From contig NZ_JAJNNZ010000013.1 in NCBI RefSeq assembly GCF_022836845.1, positions 1 to 64,000 on the forward strand: DNA of 64,000 nucleotides, in the 5' to 3' direction. The position numbers and the translations under genes are program-made. Below the pieces are notes generated by a model. That model ran no database searches, was not told where the DNA came from, and saw nothing but the letters and a program-made list of their open reading frames with translations. This DNA is from Vibrio gelatinilyticus. GTDB lineage: Bacteria > Pseudomonadota > Gammaproteobacteria > Enterobacterales > Vibrionaceae. This document shows positions 49,184-57,960 of this stretch, piece after piece. The number at the start of each line of letters is the position of its first letter. Position 1 is the stretch's first letter.

Positions 49184-49531
49184 ATGCCAAATTTAGTCAT
49201 GGAGTACTCAAATCGCGTTGATGAGCGTTTGAATGTTCAAGGGTTGTTAGCAGAATTGCATCAGGTAACTCTGGACTCTGGTTTGTTTGATAGGTGTGCC
49301 GTTAAGTCTCGAGCCTTGCGATGTCACCATTGGCTCATAGGTGACTTTGCGGATAATGAAGACTTTGTTCACATTAGTTTTGAGCTATTATCAGGAAGAA
49401 GTGAAGAGCAAAAACGTGACCTGTCTCGTCGTTTGATGGATGTGTTACGCGACAAGGCCAGTCAAGTTAAGAGCTTAACCGTCAATGTCCGTGACATGGA
49501 CAAAAGCAGTTTTCAGAAAATTATGAATTAG
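49184..49531 (+). CDS. 5-carboxymethyl-2-hydroxymuconate delta-isomerase-family protein
   Basis: 115 residues after the Met. The predicted mature N-terminus is Pro (MPNLVMEYSN), the catalytic base of the tautomerase superfamily, and the rest matches CHMI (HpaF) in pattern: GLFDRCAVKSRALRCHHW, FVHISFELLSGRSEEQKRDLSRRLMDVL. HpaF acts in homoprotocatechuate breakdown, but no hpa gene is near, so a related isomerase activity is more likely than that pathway. I start at 49184, because an upstream ATG two codons earlier would remove the N-terminal Pro. It precedes DUF805 by 14 bases. Confidence 0.82.
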   Translation: MPNLVMEYSNRVDERLNVQGLLAELHQVTLDSGLFDRCAVKSRALRCHHWLIGDFADNEDFVHISFELLSGRSEEQKRDLSRRLMDVLRDKASQVKSLTVNVRDMDKSSFQKIMN

Positions 49532-49545
49532 TATTTAGGTAAGCA

Positions 49546-49971
49546 ATGTCGATAAAATCACTACTTTTTTCTTTTCAAGGCCGAGTGAATCGCAAAACAT
49601 TCTGGATTTGGAATGTCTTGTACTATTTGGCGATCATGGTGTGTTCACAGGGCATCAACTTTTTGTATCCGTCGCTCGTACATGTTCTCCTTCCTATCAT
49701 TTTATTGGGATTGCTCATCCCTGATTTAGCCATTACCGCCAAGCGCTGGCACGATAGAAATAAATCGACATGGTGGTTGCTACTTAATATTCCACTGGTC
49801 ATCGGTCGCTTAAGCTTGCCAACATTTGATCCTGCCGTTGCGGCGCAACCGTCATTGCTGCAAAGTCTGATATCTATCTCAGCCTTGGGCTGTGGTTTAT
49901 GGGTATTAGTTGAATGTGGCTTTATGAAAGGCTCTGAAGGAGAAAATCGTTTTGGTTCTGAGCCAAAGTAG
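49546..49971 (+). CDS. DUF805 membrane protein
   Basis: 141-residue protein with about four transmembrane helices of the DUF805 family (FSFQGRVNRKTFWIWNVLYYLA at the start, IPDLAITAKRWHDRNKSTWW in the middle, GENRFG at the end). Function unknown. Close spacing suggests co-transcription with the tautomerase-like gene. A hairpin (gttggcgc / gcgccaac, 49979–50002) at the convergent junction with the DUF3135 gene can end both. Confidence 0.85.
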   Translation: MSIKSLLFSFQGRVNRKTFWIWNVLYYLAIMVCSQGINFLYPSLVHVLLPIILLGLLIPDLAITAKRWHDRNKSTWWLLLNIPLVIGRLSLPTFDPAVAAQPSLLQSLISISALGCGLWVLVECGFMKGSEGENRFGSEPK

Positions 49972-49991
49972 CTTATTGGTTGGCGCGATGT

Positions 49992-50345
49992 TCAGCGCCA
50001 ACTTTCTTTAGTAGGAAAACGGATCACTGTTGCATTTGTTGCTTGCTCATTTTCTTCTCCTCTCAGGGCCTGGGAGAACTTAACGATTTGACGGTGTAGC
50101 TCTTGGCGTAACAACACATTAGCGTGAATGGGGTTTTTGGCTTTACTCAGTACTCGATCTATATGAGTTTGTTGAGCTTCTAAGCGAGGTTTCATCTCTT
50201 CAGAGCTGGTGTCAATCAGTTGACGGCACAGCTCTTTCTTTAACGTATCAAACTGCTCTGGGTTATCGCTGGCCAGTATCATCAGTTCATCAAAAGAGGG
50301 TATGTCTAAACATGCCTGGTTTGCCGCTTGTCTGAATTGCTTCAT
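49992..50345 (-). CDS. DUF3135 protein
   Basis: 117-residue soluble helical protein of the DUF3135 family, unknown function. MKQFRQAANQACLDIPSFDELMILASDNPEQFDTLKKELCRQLI is the conserved N-terminal part, and a C-terminal TVIRFP motif is present. The Met at 50345 has a perfect gaggag site six bases upstream; the in-frame Met two codons earlier is too close to it. It reads in the same direction as the COG2345 regulator upstream, but 165 bases separate them. Confidence 0.82.
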   Translation of the reverse strand: MKQFRQAANQACLDIPSFDELMILASDNPEQFDTLKKELCRQLIDTSSEEMKPRLEAQQTHIDRVLSKAKNPIHANVLLRQELHRQIVKFSQALRGEENEQATNATVIRFPTKESWR

Positions 50346-50510
50346 GCTCATCTCCTCGCACCTGTTATGTTTAATGCCGGAAATACCGCGCATCAAATGT
50401 GCTCACAGGACTTAGCTTAGGAAGTGATATGGGGGATGAACAGTGTAAGGTGGGAAGAGTCTCAGCTATGAGACGGATTACCAACAATGAAACACATGGA
50501 AAGTACGGTG

Positions 50511-51131
50511 TTATTGAGCTGTGGTGATCTTGTAGCTGCAACGACGCTGGCCGCTGATGATGTGCTCTGTTCGTATAATGCTGTAGTTGCTGCCAAGCAG
50601 TGTTTTGAAAATAGTCAGTTCTGATTGGCACAGCATGTCACAACGTGTTGCTGCTTTGCATATCGGGCAGTGATTTTCGACGAGTGTATAGCCATCGCTA
50701 TCAACAAATAACTCGGCAATATAGCCATCTCGTTCTCTGAGCATCACCAGTGCGTTTAATTTTTCTTCGATATTGGTGATTGCAGACAGTTGTTCTTGGT
50801 AAGCATCGAGAGTTCGCTCTGAACGAAGTAGGGCGACTTTATTAAGCCCGTCTTCGCCATACAGTTCTTCTATAGCATCGATGAACTGCACCGTTAAGTC
50901 GCCGTGTCTGTCAGCAAAGTGGCTATGCCCTTTCGCGGTGAGCGACCAATGGCGATTAGGGCGCCCGACTTTAACTTTTACATCTTCAAAGCGAAGCAAT
51001 CCTTTGTCTTGTAGTTGCTGAAGATGCTGACGTGCCCCCATTGAGGTGATGTCCAACGCCGTTGCGATGCTTTTTGCGTTGGCAGAACCTTCTCGTTTGA
51101 TGATTTGCAGAATCTGTTCCGTGGCTTTCAT
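50511..51131 (-). CDS. COG2345-type winged-helix regulator with Cys cluster
   Basis: 206 residues. The N-terminal winged helix (EQILQIIKREGSANAKSIATALDITSMGARQHLQQLQDKGLL, with KVGRPNRHWSLTAKG wing) places it in COG2345, the SufR-like group. The C-terminal part ends with Cys155, Cys158, Cys164, Cys168 and Cys198 (ENHCPICKAATRCDMLCQSELTIF, GQRRCSYKI). Cys155, Cys168 and Cys198 sit where SufR relatives bind an iron-sulfur cluster, so it may sense redox or iron; this is inference. Between DUF3135 and glpX; target genes unknown. Start uncertain by four codons. Confidence 0.82.
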   Translation of the reverse strand: MKATEQILQIIKREGSANAKSIATALDITSMGARQHLQQLQDKGLLRFEDVKVKVGRPNRHWSLTAKGHSHFADRHGDLTVQFIDAIEELYGEDGLNKVALLRSERTLDAYQEQLSAITNIEEKLNALVMLRERDGYIAELFVDSDGYTLVENHCPICKAATRCDMLCQSELTIFKTLLGSNYSIIRTEHIISGQRRCSYKITTAQ

Positions 51132-51216
51132 TGATCCGTCCATATTGGTTTCGGCTTTATTATGGCGGATGAGGTTAATAAAGCAAATTATTTACTTAGT
51201 TAAAGCCCATGGATAA

Positions 51217-51245
51217 AAAAAGCGCCGTATGAGACGGCGCTTTCC
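51217..51245 (-). terminator. Terminator of glpX
   Basis: Stem aaagcgccgt / acggcgcttt with an atgag loop. On the minus strand a T-run follows, 16 bases after the glpX stop. Confidence 0.9.
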
Positions 51246-51258
51246 AATCAAATCGATA

Positions 51259-52266
51259 TTAGAGAATGATATCTCTAACTTCGGGATCTTTACGCTCTAG
51301 GTAGTGGATCGACTTAATGCGACGAATAGTGCGACAACGACCACGAATGAGTAATGTTTCGGTGGTGGCGATATTGCCTTGACGGGTAATGCCCTCGAGC
51401 AGGTCGCCCTTAGTGATCCCTGTTGCTGAAAACACCACGTTATCACTTTGCGCCATGTCTTCCATACGTAATACCACGTTGACCTCAACGCCCATTTCTT
51501 TACAACGTTGCAGCTCCAATTCGCCGTGTGCACGGTTTTCGTCGCTATCGCCTTTCACTTGATGGCGAGGCAGTAAGCGACCGTGCATGTCGCCATCCAG
51601 TGCGCGTATAACCGCTGCTGATACCACACCTTCTGGAGCGCCACCGATGCAGTACATCGCATCCACTTCGCTATCTGGCATGCAGGTAAGTATTGAGGCT
51701 GCTACATCACCATCTGGTACTGCAAAGACTCGTACACCCATAGCTTGCATTTCGGCAATCACGGCGTCGTGACGTGGTTTTGCGAGAGTGGTCACTACTA
51801 AGGTATCGATTGATTTACCGAGTGCAGCTGCAATGTTTTCCAAATTTTCTTTTAGTGGGCGGTGCAGGTCAATAACCCCCTTAGCTCCGGGCCCAACAAC
51901 TAGCTTTTCCATATACATGTCAGGTGCTTTCAGAAAGCTGCCTTTTTCACCTGCCGCGAGTACAGCTAATGCATTTGACTGACCCATAGCGGTCATACGG
52001 GTGCCTTCGATTGGGTCGACAGCGATATCAACGCAGTCGCCACCTAAACCTACATTCTCGCCAATATACAGCATCGGTGCATCGTCGATTTCACCTTCGC
52101 CAATCACGATCTCACCACTGATGTCCGTTTTGTTCAGTAGGCTGCGCATGACTTCAACAGCTGCATTATCGGCAGCATTTTTGTCACCTCGGCCAAGCCA
52201 TTTATAGCCGGCCAATGCGGCACCTTCAGTTACTCGTGAAAAGGCCATTGCTAAATCGCGTTTCAT
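51259..52266 (-). CDS. glpX: Class II fructose-1,6-bisphosphatase
   Basis: 335-residue gluconeogenic phosphatase that dephosphorylates fructose 1,6-bisphosphate with Mn2+. IGEGEIDDAPMLYIGENVG and VDPIEGTRMTAMGQSNALAVL are the metal- and substrate-binding blocks, and YCIGGAPEGVVSAAVIRALDGDMHGRLLP is typical of GlpX. Full length. Works opposite pfkA 4 kb away. A PurR/Cra-like palindrome lies 60 bases upstream of the start codon. Not in a glpFK operon here. Confidence 0.97.
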   Translation of the reverse strand: MKRDLAMAFSRVTEGAALAGYKWLGRGDKNAADNAAVEVMRSLLNKTDISGEIVIGEGEIDDAPMLYIGENVGLGGDCVDIAVDPIEGTRMTAMGQSNALAVLAAGEKGSFLKAPDMYMEKLVVGPGAKGVIDLHRPLKENLENIAAALGKSIDTLVVTTLAKPRHDAVIAEMQAMGVRVFAVPDGDVAASILTCMPDSEVDAMYCIGGAPEGVVSAAVIRALDGDMHGRLLPRHQVKGDSDENRAHGELELQRCKEMGVEVNVVLRMEDMAQSDNVVFSATGITKGDLLEGITRQGNIATTETLLIRGRCRTIRRIKSIHYLERKDPEVRDIIL

Positions 52267-52625
52267 ACTGACTCCATAGGAAGAAAATGAGGAAAAGTTA
52301 ACGGCGCGAATTCTAGCATATTCTAAAGAAAACGTTTGCTTTTTTGCGCGTTCCTTAGAAACAAATTCATGCTGTCAATGGGTTTGTATGGTGAGGAGGT
52401 AGGGTAGTGTTACGGGAATGTTTCACCTGATAGGCTATTCAAATCCAATATGAATGAATCTAAGGCCAATCTAGGTGAGTGTTGTGTTATGCCTTGGCTG
52501 TTTTTTGACCGAATGGTGAAAAAATTGCAATATAGAGCGTGTCTATCTTCTCTAGGCTGAGTAGAATGAGGCAATATAGAATGAAATGAATTTCATCATC
52601 ATCGAATCAATATAGGTAGGCCAAG
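52267..52625. other. 359-base divergent region between glpX and zapB
   Basis: No supported ORF. The left part holds the PurR/Cra-like palindrome (52326–52341); the rest is unremarkable AT-rich sequence with the zapB promoter somewhere near the right end. Confidence 0.45.
52326..52341 (-). promoter_or_regulatory. PurR-like (or Cra-like) operator upstream of glpX
   Basis: The 16-mer aagaaaacgtttgctt matches the PurR consensus (acgcaaacgtttgcgt) at 13 of 16 positions, better than the purHD site. A match to the Cra 12-mer (tgaaacgtttca) is only 8 of 12. Any LacI-family repressor with a central CG could bind it. Confidence 0.5.
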
Positions 52626-52868
52626 ATGTCTTTTGAAGTATTAGAACAATTAGAAGCGAAAATACAAACTGCAGTTGACACCATTGCGCTTCTTCAAATG
52701 GAAGTGGAAGAGTTAAAAGAAGAAAAGTCACAGTTGGCGTTACAGGCTGAAGAGCTACGAAATGGCCGAGAAGAGCTGCAACAAAAGACAGAGAATATGC
52801 AACGTGAGCACGCTCAGTGGCAAGAGCGCATTCGCGGTCTGCTTGGCAAAATGGACGAAGTTGAGTAA
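52626..52868 (+). CDS. zapB: Cell division protein ZapB
   Basis: 80-residue antiparallel coiled-coil protein that links the Z ring (through ZapA) to MatP and the chromosome terminus. Almost entirely heptad-patterned ([33 protein letters not shown]), the same length as E. coli ZapB within one residue. Location next to glpX is conserved in Gammaproteobacteria. Confidence 0.95.
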   Translation: MSFEVLEQLEAKIQTAVDTIALLQMEVEELKEEKSQLALQAEELRNGREELQQKTENMQREHAQWQERIRGLLGKMDEVE

Positions 52869-52890
52869 AAAAGTGTCTCCAACAGATTGA

Positions 52891-52920
52891 TTAAGCACTC
52901 ATTTTTGAGTGCTTTTTTTT
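52891..52920 (+). terminator. Terminator of zapB
   Basis: Stem aagcactca / tgagtgctt with a tttt loop and a T-run. Confidence 0.92.
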
Positions 52921-53065
52921 ATTTTGGCAACCTCGTAGTCGCCCTGAGTCTGTTTATCATCTATTGTAAAGTTATGCTTGGTTTGGTCTAACCAGCGCCT
53001 CAAGTATTTCACTTGATGGTATTGGACGTATACTGATGTAAATTGTTGAGAGGAAGTTTGTCAAA

Positions 53066-53707
53066 ATGAAAACCCGAGAGAAGATTGTGCATGCGGCATT
53101 AGAGTTATTTAACTCGAGTGGTGAACGTAATGTGACCACTAACCATATCGCTGCACATATTGGGATCAGTCCTGGCAACCTTTATTACCATTTTCGCAAT
53201 AAGCAAGAAATCGTACGAGAGATCTTTGCTTTGTATTCCCGGGAGTTAATTGAGCGCTTTACTCCACTACAAGGACAGCAGGAAAGCCTTGTTTTATTGA
53301 AGCATTATCTCGATTCTATTTTTACGCTGATGTGGAAGTATCGCTTCTTCTACGCCAACTTACCGGAAATCTTACAAAGAGATCCGGTATTGCATGATGA
53401 GTACATCCAAGTGCAAAATCGATTGCAAGTAAACTTGGTGAATATCCTTAAAGCATTTGTGGAGCTAAACTTACTGGATGTCGATGACGCTGAATTGAAT
53501 TCACTAGTGACAACACTGCATATGATGGCCGCAAGTTGGTTAAGCTATCAATCTTCTATGTCGCCAAAAACCCAAATAACCGAGCAAGTGATCCAGCAAG
53601 GCATGTTACACATGATTAATATCGTTAAACCGTTGGCGACTCAAAAAGGGCGTGAGCAACTCTCTTTGCTTGAAGATGGCGTGAAAATGATGTCGGCATC
53701 GATTTAG
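53066..53707 (+). CDS. TetR-family transcriptional regulator
   Basis: 213 residues. The N-terminal TetR helix-turn-helix is complete (KIVHAALELFNSSGERNVTTNHIAAHIGISPGNLYYHFRNKQEIV). The C-terminal all-helical ligand domain matches the 'TetR transcriptional repressor, C-terminal' type seen in PF13972 (WKYRFFYANLPEILQRDP, MMAASWLSYQSS). Ligand and targets cannot be read. Own promoter region of about 150 bases, terminator after it; not in an operon with its neighbours. Confidence 0.85.
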   Translation: MKTREKIVHAALELFNSSGERNVTTNHIAAHIGISPGNLYYHFRNKQEIVREIFALYSRELIERFTPLQGQQESLVLLKHYLDSIFTLMWKYRFFYANLPEILQRDPVLHDEYIQVQNRLQVNLVNILKAFVELNLLDVDDAELNSLVTTLHMMAASWLSYQSSMSPKTQITEQVIQQGMLHMINIVKPLATQKGREQLSLLEDGVKMMSASI

Positions 53708-53741
53708 AAAGCATGTCTTATAGCAAATAGGCATTTTACCC

Positions 53742-53769
53742 AGACCCTACTCTCAGAGTAGGGTCTTGT
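53742..53769 (+). terminator. Terminator of the TetR gene
   Basis: Almost perfect palindrome agaccctactct / agagtagggtct with a one-base centre, followed by tgttt. Confidence 0.8.
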
Positions 53770-53798
53770 TTATTGTGGCGATGAAATGGGAATTTGTT

Positions 53799-54797
53799 GT
53801 GCATTATGATGTGTTTAACGGCGATGCAGATGGCATTATTGCCTTGCTGCAGCTAAGGCTCAATGAGCCGAGAAAGTCTCAACTTATCACCGGTGTTAAG
53901 CGTGATATACAGCTACTTGAGCGAGTGCCAAAAGATGATGTAAGTAGTGTAACGGTATTGGATGTATCATTAGATAGAAACAGTGTGGCGCTCGAGCAGC
54001 TGCTTGATGCGAAAGTACCCGTCACCTATATCGATCACCATCTTGCGAGCTTGTTGCCACGTTCTGAATACCTGACCAGTCATATTGATTTATCCGCCAC
54101 CACGTGTACTTCATTGATCGTTAACCGGTTGCTCAAAGGGGAGTTTCAAAACTGGGCCATCGCCGCGGCGTATGGGGACAACCTTGTCGATGTTGCCATT
54201 CGGCTTAGCAAGGCGTCGGGGCATTCCGAAGAGCAAGATAAGCAACTTAAGCAACTGGGGAAGCTGATTAATTACAATGGTTACGGTGAAAGCCTTGATG
54301 ATTTGCACTTTCATCCGATGGCGCTCTATCAAAAGCTTTTGGCCTACCATGATCCTTTTGATGTAATCGCAGACCAGTCTTCGCCATATCACCAGTTGGT
54401 TGAAGGCTATCAGTGTGATTTACTAGCGGTTGAGCAAGCTGAAACCTTATATCAGTCGTCGATACTCGAAGTGTGTCTTTTGCCTGATTCCTCCTCATCA
54501 AGAAGGATTATCGGCGAATACAGTAATCAGTTAGTGCGTCAGCAGCCAGACAAAGCACACATTATCTTGTCAAAGCGAACGGCTAATGGAGAAAAGGATG
54601 AGCCACAATATACCTTATCATTACGTGCTCCTTTGAGTCAGCCGCACAGCGCTGGTGCTATCTGCAGTGTTTTTGTCAGCGGCGGCGGAAGGGAGATAGC
54701 AGCAGGTATCAACACCTTATCCTTGAGTGGCCTCAATGACGTGATTGCACTGACCGAGAAAACCTACTTAAATGGCCCGGTGCAGACTAGCGGGTGA
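53799..54797 (+). CDS. DHH-family phosphoesterase
   Basis: 332 residues. Motifs of the DHH superfamily: HYDVFNGDADGIIALLQL at the start (metal-binding Asp pair), VTVLDVSLDRN, YIDHHLAS (the DHH motif) and a C-terminal DHHA1-type VFVSGGGREIAAGI. Related enzymes are RecJ nuclease, nanoRNases and c-di-AMP phosphodiesterases; the substrate here is unknown. The start at GTG 53799 has a ggga site seven bases upstream and puts the motif at the extreme N-terminus; ATG 53781 is the alternative. The 3' end overlaps envC by 11 bases, tail to tail. Confidence 0.8.
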   Translation: MHYDVFNGDADGIIALLQLRLNEPRKSQLITGVKRDIQLLERVPKDDVSSVTVLDVSLDRNSVALEQLLDAKVPVTYIDHHLASLLPRSEYLTSHIDLSATTCTSLIVNRLLKGEFQNWAIAAAYGDNLVDVAIRLSKASGHSEEQDKQLKQLGKLINYNGYGESLDDLHFHPMALYQKLLAYHDPFDVIADQSSPYHQLVEGYQCDLLAVEQAETLYQSSILEVCLLPDSSSSRRIIGEYSNQLVRQQPDKAHIILSKRTANGEKDEPQYTLSLRAPLSQPHSAGAICSVFVSGGGREIAAGINTLSLSGLNDVIALTEKTYLNGPVQTSG

Positions 54798-55917
54798 GCC
54801 ACTGCTTCGGGTTTTGGGCTTTACTGTTACGGCGGATCTCAAAGTACAGAGATGAACTTGATTGTCCGCCAGTATCTCCAGCTAGCGCCAACGTTTCTCC
54901 GGCACGCACCCGATCGCCTTCTTTTTTGAGCAAAGTTTGGTTGTAGCCATAGAGCGTCATATCCCCTTTACCATGATCAAGCAGAACCACTAAACCGTAG
55001 CCTCTCAGATATTCCGCAAACACCACCGTCCCAGAGTACACTGCTTTGACGGATTGGCCATATTGCGCCTTGATCACCATACCCTTCCAGGTGATTTGCC
55101 CTGTTTGTTTGGTGCCAAAGCGATGCATTACCTGACCTTTGAGAGGCCAAGGTAGCTTGCCTTTCTGTCGTGCCAGACCGTCCATCGGCACGGTATTGCG
55201 CTTCGCCGCTTTTGCGATCTCAGCCTTTAGGCGTGTTTCATTGCGCTGTAACTCGGCCAAATAATTCTTATCACCAGAGATGCTTTTATTAATTTTCTTG
55301 ATCGTCGATTTTCGACTTGTTTGATTCTTAGTAAGCTTCTCTCGTTTGGCTTTTTGTTCTTTTAGCAATTGAGCGATTTGATTTCGCTCTAATTCCAGTG
55401 CTCGCTCACTTTGTTCTAGTTGCTGCTTGGTCTGCTCTAATTCCGTAATGGCATTGGCTCTCGCTTTGGCCAGGTGTTGATAGTACTGGCTGACTCGGTC
55501 TTCTTTTTCGTCATTGCTAAATAGGTTGCGATTGGCGCTGTTGGTGGTCATCACATAATAGGCATGCACCAAGTCAGCCAAGATTTTCTGCTGCTGGTGT
55601 TTTTGTGTTTGCAGAGAGTCAACTTGTTGGTGCAGTTCATCAATATTTTTGTTTGCCACCGCAAGATCGGTACTGCTGCGTTTGATGTCGTTTTCGGCTA
55701 ACGAGATAGTCAGTTCTTGATCTCTTAATGATTTTTGTAGTGCATTCAGTTGTTTCTGTTGTTTGGACAAGGATTGTTTTTGACGATCAATTTCATTTTT
55801 GACGCCAGACAATTCGTTTTGATTGGCGAAGACACTGTGCGTAAAAAAAATCGCGCTAAGCGCAACTAATAAGAAAGTAACGTAATGAAGGTGCTGGTTT
55901 TTTTTAAAGTTGAGCAT
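54787..55917 (-). CDS. envC: Murein hydrolase activator EnvC
   Basis: 376-residue periplasmic protein that activates the amidases AmiA and AmiB at the septum, itself inactive. It has a signal peptide (MLNFKKNQHLHYVTFLLVALSAIFFTHSVFA), a long coiled coil (about 35–250, with repeated Gln/Lys/Leu heptads) and a C-terminal degenerate M23 LytM domain (GQVMHRFGTKQTGQITWKGMVIKA, DHGKGDMTLYGYN, YFEIRRNSKAQNPKQWL). It lies downstream of gpmI, as in E. coli, with a terminator between them. Confidence 0.95.
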   Translation of the reverse strand: MLNFKKNQHLHYVTFLLVALSAIFFTHSVFANQNELSGVKNEIDRQKQSLSKQQKQLNALQKSLRDQELTISLAENDIKRSSTDLAVANKNIDELHQQVDSLQTQKHQQQKILADLVHAYYVMTTNSANRNLFSNDEKEDRVSQYYQHLAKARANAITELEQTKQQLEQSERALELERNQIAQLLKEQKAKREKLTKNQTSRKSTIKKINKSISGDKNYLAELQRNETRLKAEIAKAAKRNTVPMDGLARQKGKLPWPLKGQVMHRFGTKQTGQITWKGMVIKAQYGQSVKAVYSGTVVFAEYLRGYGLVVLLDHGKGDMTLYGYNQTLLKKEGDRVRAGETLALAGDTGGQSSSSLYFEIRRNSKAQNPKQWLTR

Positions 55918-55992
55918 TACAGATCCATTGCGTTATGGCGAAAATGAGAGCATGACTTACTTTATTGAAAAGCACCTAGAGGCGCAAGCAAA

Positions 55993-56027
55993 CAAAAACG
56001 CCGATGCGTGAGCACCGGCGTTTTTAA
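55993..56027 (-). terminator. Terminator of gpmI
   Basis: Stem aaaaacgccg / cggcgttttt with a 12-base loop. It lies just after the gpmI stop; on the minus strand a T-run follows. Confidence 0.85.
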
Positions 56028-56043
56028 CGTGATCTTGACTCAA

Positions 56044-57576
56044 TTACTTAGTCAGGATTTCACCTGTCATCTCAGTCGGGATGTTCATGCCTGTTAGTGA
56101 CAGCATGGTTGGAGCTAAGTCAGACAGTTTTCCACCTTCTTTAAACTCAACCGCTTCCTCGCCAATGTAGATAAGAGGTACTGGTAGGTTGGTGTGAGCA
56201 GTGTGAGTACCGCCTGTTTCAGGATCTACCATCATTTCCGCGTTACCGTGGTCAGCTGTAATAAGCATTTGACCGCCGACTTGCTTAATCGCTTCAACAA
56301 CTTTGCCAACGCTTGCGTCTAGTGCTTCGATCGCTTGCTCTGCCGCTTCGTATACACCGGTGTGACCAACCATGTCAGCGTTAGGGTAGTTACAGATAAT
56401 CGTGTCGTATTTACCCGACTTGATCGCTGCGACCATTTTTTCAGTGAGCTCTTCTGAGCTCATTTCTGGCTGTAGGTCATAAGTAGCAACCTTAGGGGAA
56501 GCCACTAAACTACGTTCTTCGCCGTCAAATTCAGCTTCCACGCCGCCATTAAAGAAGAACGTCACGTGTGCGTATTTCTCTGTCTCAGAGATACGCAGTT
56601 GAGTTTTCCCTTCTTTGGATAACCACTCACCGTACGTGTTTTCTAGTGACGCTGGTGGGAATGCACATAGCAGAGGAATGTCTGCTGCGTATTGAGTCAG
56701 CATAACAAAGTCTACGGCCGGGAATACTTTGCGCTCGAAGCCTTCAAAGGCAGGAACGAAAGCACGTGTGATTTCACGAGCACGGTCAGCACGGTAGTTC
56801 ATAAAGATAACCGCATCGCCTTCAACAATCGCGGCAGACTCTTGACCTTCAGTACGAAGCTCTGTTGGTGCAACGAATTCATCGTTTTCTTCACGAGCGT
56901 AAGCGGCTTCCAAGCCTTCTACGGCCGAGTCAAACGTAAAGGCACCCTCTGCTTGAGTCAGCAGATCGTAGGCCTTTTCTACGCGATCCCAGTTGTTGTC
57001 GCGATCCATTGCATAGTAACGCCCCACAAGAGACGCGACGCGGCCTTTACCAAGTTCGGCAAATAGAGCGTCGAAGCGTTTTAGTGAACCTTCAGCACTG
57101 CGTGGTGGAGTGTCGCGTCCGTCTAGGAAGCAATGTAGGTAGATTTTTTCAGCGCCACGCTCTGCTGCCATTTTTACTGCCGCATAGATGTGATCTTCGT
57201 GAGAGTGTACGCCACCTGGAGACATCAGCCCCATTAGGTGAACCGCTTTACCTGCTGCTATGGCTTTATCCATCGCGGCAGCCAGTACTTCGTTTTGACC
57301 GAATTCACCATCAGAGATAGATTTAGTGATACGCGTAAGATCCTGATATACCACTCGGCCTGCACCAATGTTGGTATGACCAACTTCAGAGTTACCCATT
57401 TGACCATCAGGAAGACCCACGTCCATGCCAGAAGCAGAGATTAAGGTATTTGGATTGTTGGCAATCAAGCTATCCATTACAGGCGTGTTCGCGTTATTAA
57501 TTGCATTGCTTGCGCTATCTTCACGGTATCCCCAACCGTCAAGAATCACTAGAGCCATCGGCTTCTTAGCAGACAT
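56044..57576 (-). CDS. gpmI: 2,3-bisphosphoglycerate-independent phosphoglycerate mutase
   Basis: 510-residue Mn-dependent enzyme of glycolysis that interconverts 3- and 2-phosphoglycerate. [23 protein letters not shown] begins it, with [20 protein letters not shown] holding the catalytic Ser region and [16 protein letters not shown] and [12 protein letters not shown] the metal sites. Same length as E. coli GpmI with the start at 57576 (a gaggt site nine bases upstream). Divergent from yibN. Confidence 0.97.
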   Translation of the reverse strand: MSAKKPMALVILDGWGYREDSASNAINNANTPVMDSLIANNPNTLISASGMDVGLPDGQMGNSEVGHTNIGAGRVVYQDLTRITKSISDGEFGQNEVLAAAMDKAIAAGKAVHLMGLMSPGGVHSHEDHIYAAVKMAAERGAEKIYLHCFLDGRDTPPRSAEGSLKRFDALFAELGKGRVASLVGRYYAMDRDNNWDRVEKAYDLLTQAEGAFTFDSAVEGLEAAYAREENDEFVAPTELRTEGQESAAIVEGDAVIFMNYRADRAREITRAFVPAFEGFERKVFPAVDFVMLTQYAADIPLLCAFPPASLENTYGEWLSKEGKTQLRISETEKYAHVTFFFNGGVEAEFDGEERSLVASPKVATYDLQPEMSSEELTEKMVAAIKSGKYDTIICNYPNADMVGHTGVYEAAEQAIEALDASVGKVVEAIKQVGGQMLITADHGNAEMMVDPETGGTHTAHTNLPVPLIYIGEEAVEFKEGGKLSDLAPTMLSLTGMNIPTEMTGEILTK

Positions 57577-57960
57577 AGTGTATGACCTCGTCAAATTCAA
57601 AGTAACTTTACAAAAACAAATTAGCGTAATTTTACTACACTTTTTAACCAAAACTGTAGTGGCAGATCAAATATTGTTGCTGAAAAACTGTTGTTTGCTT
57701 TCAAGTGTGGTGTTGGATTACCCGCAAACAGGGGGCTGCGCCCCTGTAATCATAGGCGTAATCTTTAAGTAAAGTGGCTGTTTCGAACCATTTATACGCT
57801 AGGAATGTTGAGTAACTCCAATTGATGGTGCCTATTTCACTAATAGTAAAGGAGAATGATCTCAATTATTGGCTAGAAACATTTTCCCCTCTCGCCACAG
57901 CGAGGGTTAGCCGCTATACTCCTCGTCTGATTTTATGTTCAACCGATAAGAGCGCAAGCT
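57577..57960. other. 384-base divergent region between gpmI and yibN
   Basis: No supported gene. It contains an inverted repeat acagggg / cccctgt around gctgcg (57728–57747), a small ctcgc / gcgag hairpin (57891–57904) and a tatact -10 candidate (57915–57920) for yibN without a clear -35. Confidence 0.45.

Noticed and set aside
57728..57747. Hairpin acagggg / cccctgt as a terminator or riboswitch
   Set aside because: No T-run follows on either strand, and the rest of the region shows no conserved riboswitch-like layout that I can recognise.
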